Both the position numbers and the translations under genes were made by a program. From an uncultured Fibrobacterota bacterium (lineage in GTDB: Bacteria > Fibrobacterota > Chitinivibrionia > Chitinivibrionales > Chitinispirillaceae): a stretch of 7,060 nt of DNA. The DNA lies in NCBI GenBank assembly GCA_903888815.1, contig CAISVC010000518.1, positions 1-7,060 of the forward strand, written 5' to 3'. Numbering within the stretch: position 1 is the stretch's first letter; each line of letters opens with the position of its first letter. Below are positions 5,234-7,060 of this stretch, one piece after another. Below the pieces are notes generated by a model. That model was not told the DNA's origin. It ran no database searches and saw nothing but the letters and a program-made list of their open reading frames with translations.

Positions 5234-5371
5234 TTAGTAATGCACGGCGTAGATTTGGCCGAATTTACACCGGCAAAGCCAGCGTTTTTTTTGCGGCGGC
5301 TGCTCCACTGCCGCATGAAAAGCCAGCGCGGCAATGAGCGAGAAAAACAGGTAAAGTAGGGTTAGGATCAT
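5234..5371 (-). CDS. Small single-pass membrane protein (45 aa)
   Basis: The 45 residues begin MILTLLYLFFSLIAALAFHA, a hydrophobic helix of about 18-20 residues suited to a membrane anchor. A short basic linker (PPQKKRWLCRCKFGQ) with a CxC pair and a 7-residue tail follow. The KKR after the helix suggests the C-terminus lies in the cytoplasm (positive-inside rule). It has no lipobox or clear signal-peptidase site. The ATG at 5369-5371 is preceded by GCGAGG 8 bases upstream, the last unit of the pentamer array, which may serve as the ribosome site. Its size and position resemble small phage membrane peptides (for example holin-like or superinfection proteins), but nothing here identifies such a role. 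Confidence 0.55.
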   Translation of the reverse strand: MILTLLYLFFSLIAALAFHAAVEQPPQKKRWLCRCKFGQIYAVHY

Positions 5372-5378
5372 TATAAAA

Positions 5379-5436
5379 CCTCGCCTCGCCTCGCACCGCA
5401 CGGCCAAGCCAAGCCACGCCTAACCTCGCCAAGCCC
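5379..5436. repeat. Pentamer array A (CCNNG)11, between the ParB-like gene and the small membrane gene
   Basis: Eleven units of 5 bp plus a partial one. The plus-strand units read CCTCG three times, CACCG, CACGG, CCAAG twice, CCACG, CCTAA, CCTCG and CCAAG. It directly abuts the TAG of the ParB-like gene and ends at AAAA before the next ribosome site. In the transcript it reads GGCGAGGCGAGG-like, with G pairs every 5 bases. Confidence 0.85.
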
Positions 5437-6120
5437 CTATTTTGCAATCAATAATTCATCGAGCAATTCATTTAGCACTCGCAATCGCTCTAAAAGTCGT
5501 TCATCTTCCTTGTCGAGCAGGCCGTTTTCAATCAGCGTGATTATCTGATTTACGTAAAAGCATTGCTGCATTCCCGAGAGCTTGCCGTTGGCCTCGTATT
5601 GCGCCTTGCTCATGGTTTTACCGGCCATGTGCCCGATTGTTCTTTTGAGGGCAAATTGAATCACCTTGTTGTCGTTCGTCGTATTGGCCCGCAAGTTTCC
5701 CACGCGATTGGATCGAAGGTTTCCCACCGCCTCGCAAGTAATGCACAGCGCGGTGGCGATTTGCTCCGGTTCGATGCCCAATTGATCGGCTCGCAAGACG
5801 CAATGCGCCCGGTCGAACGTGGTCAAGGACCGGCCGTGCCCGGCGTTGCAGTGCATGGAATCCAGGAATATGTCGCGTTCGGATTTGTAGGACCGCTCCT
5901 CGACTTCAATTTCGTCGATCTCTTCTTTTAGATACATTTTTACGCGATGAAACCCATCGACGATCCGCCGGGATTTCTTGTCGATTATCGGCGGCGGCAA
6001 TTTAGCCCCGGCGCGGTATGCCTCGCGCATATAGTGAATATGCTGCGAATCGACTTCGGCCCTGGGGTATAGATCGAAGTCAAATACCAATTCAGAAACC
6101 TTGACTTTTTGCAAAGACAT
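5437..6120 (-). CDS. ParB-like nuclease-domain protein with HTH-like segment
   Basis: This encodes 227 residues. The N-terminal domain has LYPR (17-20) and VDGFHRVKMY (54-63), the GxxR/DGxHR motif of ParB/sulfiredoxin-fold proteins that bind or hydrolyse CTP. NAGHGRSLTTFDRA (92-105) is typical of phage ParB-like proteins. GIEPEQIATALCITCEAV (115-132) fits a helix-turn-helix. Right after it is an internal tandem repeat, VGNLRSNR then VGNLRANT (132-147). The C-terminus is a long Leu-rich helix (ERLLERLRVLNELLDELL) suited to dimerisation. The ATG at 6118-6120 has GGAGGG upstream. No ParA is present, so partition is unproven; transcription control or nuclease roles are equally possible. Pentamer arrays sit directly before and after the gene. 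Confidence 0.8.
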   Translation of the reverse strand: MSLQKVKVSELVFDFDLYPRAEVDSQHIHYMREAYRAGAKLPPPIIDKKSRRIVDGFHRVKMYLKEEIDEIEVEERSYKSERDIFLDSMHCNAGHGRSLTTFDRAHCVLRADQLGIEPEQIATALCITCEAVGNLRSNRVGNLRANTTNDNKVIQFALKRTIGHMAGKTMSKAQYEANGKLSGMQQCFYVNQIITLIENGLLDKEDERLLERLRVLNELLDELLIAK

Positions 6121-6133
6121 AATAAGCCCTCCA

Positions 6134-6156
6134 TTGTTAAAGAAAATAAAACCTCG
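6134..6156 (-). promoter_or_regulatory. Shared AT-rich leader, copy 1 (repeat of 6825-6847)
   Basis: These 23 bases are identical to 6825-6847. In transcript order they read CGAGGTTTTATTTTCTTTAA then CAA, just before the ribosome site of the ParB-like gene. A shorter form (CGAGGTTTTAT) precedes the membrane peptide gene at 5372-5383. It joins each pentamer array to a start codon. Confidence 0.85.
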
Positions 6157-6236
6157 ACTCGCCTAGCCATGCCCAGCCCGGCCGGGCCTAGCCCCGCCGT
6201 GCCCAGCCCCGCCTTGCCGCGCCGCGCCGCGCCTCT
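6152..6236. repeat. Pentamer array B (CCNNG)16, upstream of the ParB-like gene
   Basis: Sixteen 5-bp units plus a partial one. All but one (ACTCG) are exactly CCNNG on the plus strand: CC and the final G are kept, while the middle two bases vary (TC, TA, AT, CA, CG, GG, CC, GT, TT, GC). It abuts the TAA of the gene at 6237-6812 and ends at the shared AT-rich leader. Confidence 0.9.
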
Positions 6237-6812
6237 TTAATTCAATAATTCAACTTTATATCTCCCATACGGCCCCTTCTTTTGTGGCCGCCAGTCCATG
6301 ACGCCGATCATCCGTCCGGCCAAATTGAACAGTTCCAATACCTGTGCTATCGTGATGAAATCGGTGTCGATTTCCAACGTGACATTAGCAGTCCAATCTT
6401 GAATCTCCGCGCGACTCCGCAAAATGCCCTTTGCGGTTTTACCCATTCCCAATACCACGCGGGCCGTATTGATCCGCGTGTATTCCGTTAGAACCTTCTT
6501 GGTCTTTGACGAAAATACGGGGCATTCGATTTCAGTATTGAATACTCCGCAGGCCACCATCTTCCAGGCCGTCTGTTTGCCGATCTTTTTCCCCACGCCG
6601 CCGTCTAATAGCGAGGTTCGCAGGGCAATCGACGGGATGTATAAAACACCTTTTTCCGTGCGATAGCAACTCGCGTCGGCCTCTTCCTTTGGCGTGGGAA
6701 TCTTGGTTTCCGCGCGTTTCATCCCGCCCTGCGACCGTTGCATTGCCGTGGGATTGTGCATCAATATCGGCGACGTGCCGACGATCTTGAAAGTAGCGGT
6801 TTCGATGGACAT
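6237..6812 (-). CDS. Conserved-looking phage protein of unknown function, possible RAMP-like fold
   Basis: This encodes 191 residues. The pattern FKIVGTSPILMHNP (8-21), then PTPKEEADASCYR (39-51), LYIPSIALRTSLLD (57-70), and a Gly-rich end GRMIGVMDWRPQKKGPYGRY (166-185) recalls uncharacterised phage proteins with an SPLLMHN opening and a GVGDFRP..KGPFGRF end (from memory, not searched). That Gly-rich loop also recalls the G-loop of RAMP/Cas7-type RNA-binding folds, but this is a speculative link. There is no catalytic motif, signal or membrane segment. The ATG at 6810-6812 has a strong AAAGGAG. It is the first gene after the terminator, in front of the ParB-like gene, so an early role is plausible. 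Confidence 0.75.
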   Translation of the reverse strand: MSIETATFKIVGTSPILMHNPTAMQRSQGGMKRAETKIPTPKEEADASCYRTEKGVLYIPSIALRTSLLDGGVGKKIGKQTAWKMVACGVFNTEIECPVFSSKTKKVLTEYTRINTARVVLGMGKTAKGILRSRAEIQDWTANVTLEIDTDFITIAQVLELFNLAGRMIGVMDWRPQKKGPYGRYKVELLN

Positions 6813-6824
6813 AAAATTTCTCCT

Positions 6825-6847
6825 TTGTTAAAGAAAATAAAACCTCG
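6825..6847 (-). promoter_or_regulatory. Shared AT-rich leader, copy 2 (repeat of 6134-6156)
   Basis: Identical over 23 bases to 6134-6156. It links array C to the AAAGGAG ribosome site of the gene at 6237-6812. No clear -35/-10 promoter pair was found in or around it. Confidence 0.85.
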
Positions 6848-6899
6848 CCTCACCTCGCCTCGCCCTGCCTCGCCGGGCCGGGCCTCGCCTCGCCCGGCC
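6843..6899. repeat. Pentamer array C (CCNNG)11, in the long intergenic gap
   Basis: Eleven 5-bp units plus CC. The plus-strand units are CCTCG, CCTCA, CCTCG twice, CCCTG, CCTCG, CCGGG twice, CCTCG twice and CCCGG. It sits in a 214-base gap (6813-7026) that otherwise holds only the shared leader and the terminator. It is in the same orientation and phase relative to the leader as arrays A and B. Confidence 0.9.
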
Positions 6900-6920
6900 T
6901 AAAAAAAAGAACCTATCAAT

Positions 6921-6966
6921 AAAAAACCCCCGGCGCTCGCGCGGAAGCGCGATAAAACGCCGGGGG
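6921..6966 (-). terminator. Intrinsic (rho-independent) terminator for the upstream gene
   Basis: On the minus strand CCCCCGGCG (6966-6958) pairs with CGCCGGGGG (6935-6927) as a 9-bp GC stem, followed at once by six T (6926-6921). Inside it is a second 5-bp stem, CGCGC-TTCC-GCGCG (6951-6938). It stops transcription coming from beyond 7027, so the operon below should have its own promoter or depend on read-through. On the plus strand no T-run follows, so it acts one way. Confidence 0.9.
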
Positions 6967-7026
6967 CCTAGAAAGATAAGAATCCGTTCCCACAACATCG
7001 TGTCGTTCCTTTATTCCTTTAATGAT

Positions 7027-7060
7027 TTAGATGTCACCGGAACCGTCACCGGAACCGTCA
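7027..7060 (-). CDS. C-terminal end of a protein with DGSG repeats (cut by window edge)
   Basis: The last visible codons read DGSGDGSGDI and a TAA at 7029-7027. They come from a 12-bp tandem repeat (TCACCGGAACCG on the plus strand, twice plus TCA). The terminator lies about 60 bases downstream, consistent with this being the end of an operon. Asp/Gly/Ser repeats suggest a flexible or calcium-binding-like tail. Too little is visible to name a product, and even the frame rests mainly on the repeat and the terminator position. Confidence 0.45.
   Translation of the reverse strand, partial: DGSGDGSGDI

Noticed and set aside
5265..5447. Minus-strand 60-codon ORF over array A
   Set aside because: It starts inside the ParB-like gene's last codons and its sequence is mostly translated array; the 45-residue membrane ORF in another frame has the better ribosome site.
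5379..6899. CRISPR array or transposon ends as explanation of the pentamer repeats
   Set aside because: Units are only 5 bp without spacers, there are no terminal inverted repeats or target duplications, and no transposase or cas genes are present.
6900..6926. Promoter with TTGATA as -35 in the AT-rich stretch after the terminator
   Set aside because: The expected -10 position falls in GC-rich array C (CGGGCG), so no acceptable pair exists; the operon promoter was not located.
6828..6998. Minus-strand 56-codon ORF with AAAGGA site, reading through the terminator and array C
   Set aside because: It would be Arg/Gly-rich only because the 5-bp array is translated (GEARRG-like), and transcription should stop inside it at the terminator.

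Overview
The window looks like the replication and early-gene region of a tailed phage or a phage-derived element. Its bacterial host cannot be named from the sequence. The supporting signs are very compact small genes all on the minus strand, 4-base ATGA or GTGA overlaps, clear Shine-Dalgarno sites, and a typical phage set: RuvC-like resolvase, DnaC-like helicase loader, replication initiator-like protein, ParB-like protein, phage-type metallopeptidase and D12-class adenine methyltransferase. No structural genes, tRNA, CRISPR array or insertion sequence is visible.

All genes read right to left, so the transcriptional order runs from position 7060 down to 1. At the right edge is the end of a protein with Asp-Gly-Ser-Gly repeats. 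It is followed by a strong intrinsic terminator (about 6966 to 6921), so a new transcription unit probably begins after it. This unit starts with a conserved-looking phage protein with an SPILMHN motif (6237-6812). Next come a ParB-like protein (5437-6120), a 45-residue membrane peptide (5234-5371), a possible 33-residue peptide and a small Cys-containing protein (4927-5127). The replication module follows: the initiator-like protein (4020-4925), then the DnaC-like loader (3578-4183), which starts 164 bases inside it. After it come two unknown genes, the RuvC-like resolvase (2535-3053), a metallopeptidase with an alpha-CTD-like tail (1644-2501), and five small genes, three with Cys-rich or zinc-ribbon-like motifs. 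The left edge cuts the methyltransferase.

Two non-coding structures stand out. First, three intergenic gaps (5379-5436, 6152-6236, 6843-6899) are filled by an exactly 5-bp periodic array, CCNNG on the plus strand or GGYNN-like in the transcript. Each ends at the same AT-rich leader before a Shine-Dalgarno site. Two of these arrays bracket the ParB-like gene. Second, the middle of the initiator gene carries nine exact copies of GTTGCGC/GCGCAAC in 291 bases plus a perfect 12-bp-arm hairpin. This resembles an iteron origin embedded in an initiator gene, as in lambda O.

Inferred workflow: the initiator-like protein binds its own gene at the iterons, the DnaC-like ATPase loads the host replicative helicase, and the RuvC-like nuclease resolves branched DNA. 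The ParB-like protein may act on the flanking arrays, and the methyltransferase may modify the DNA. The small genes between are mostly unrecognised.
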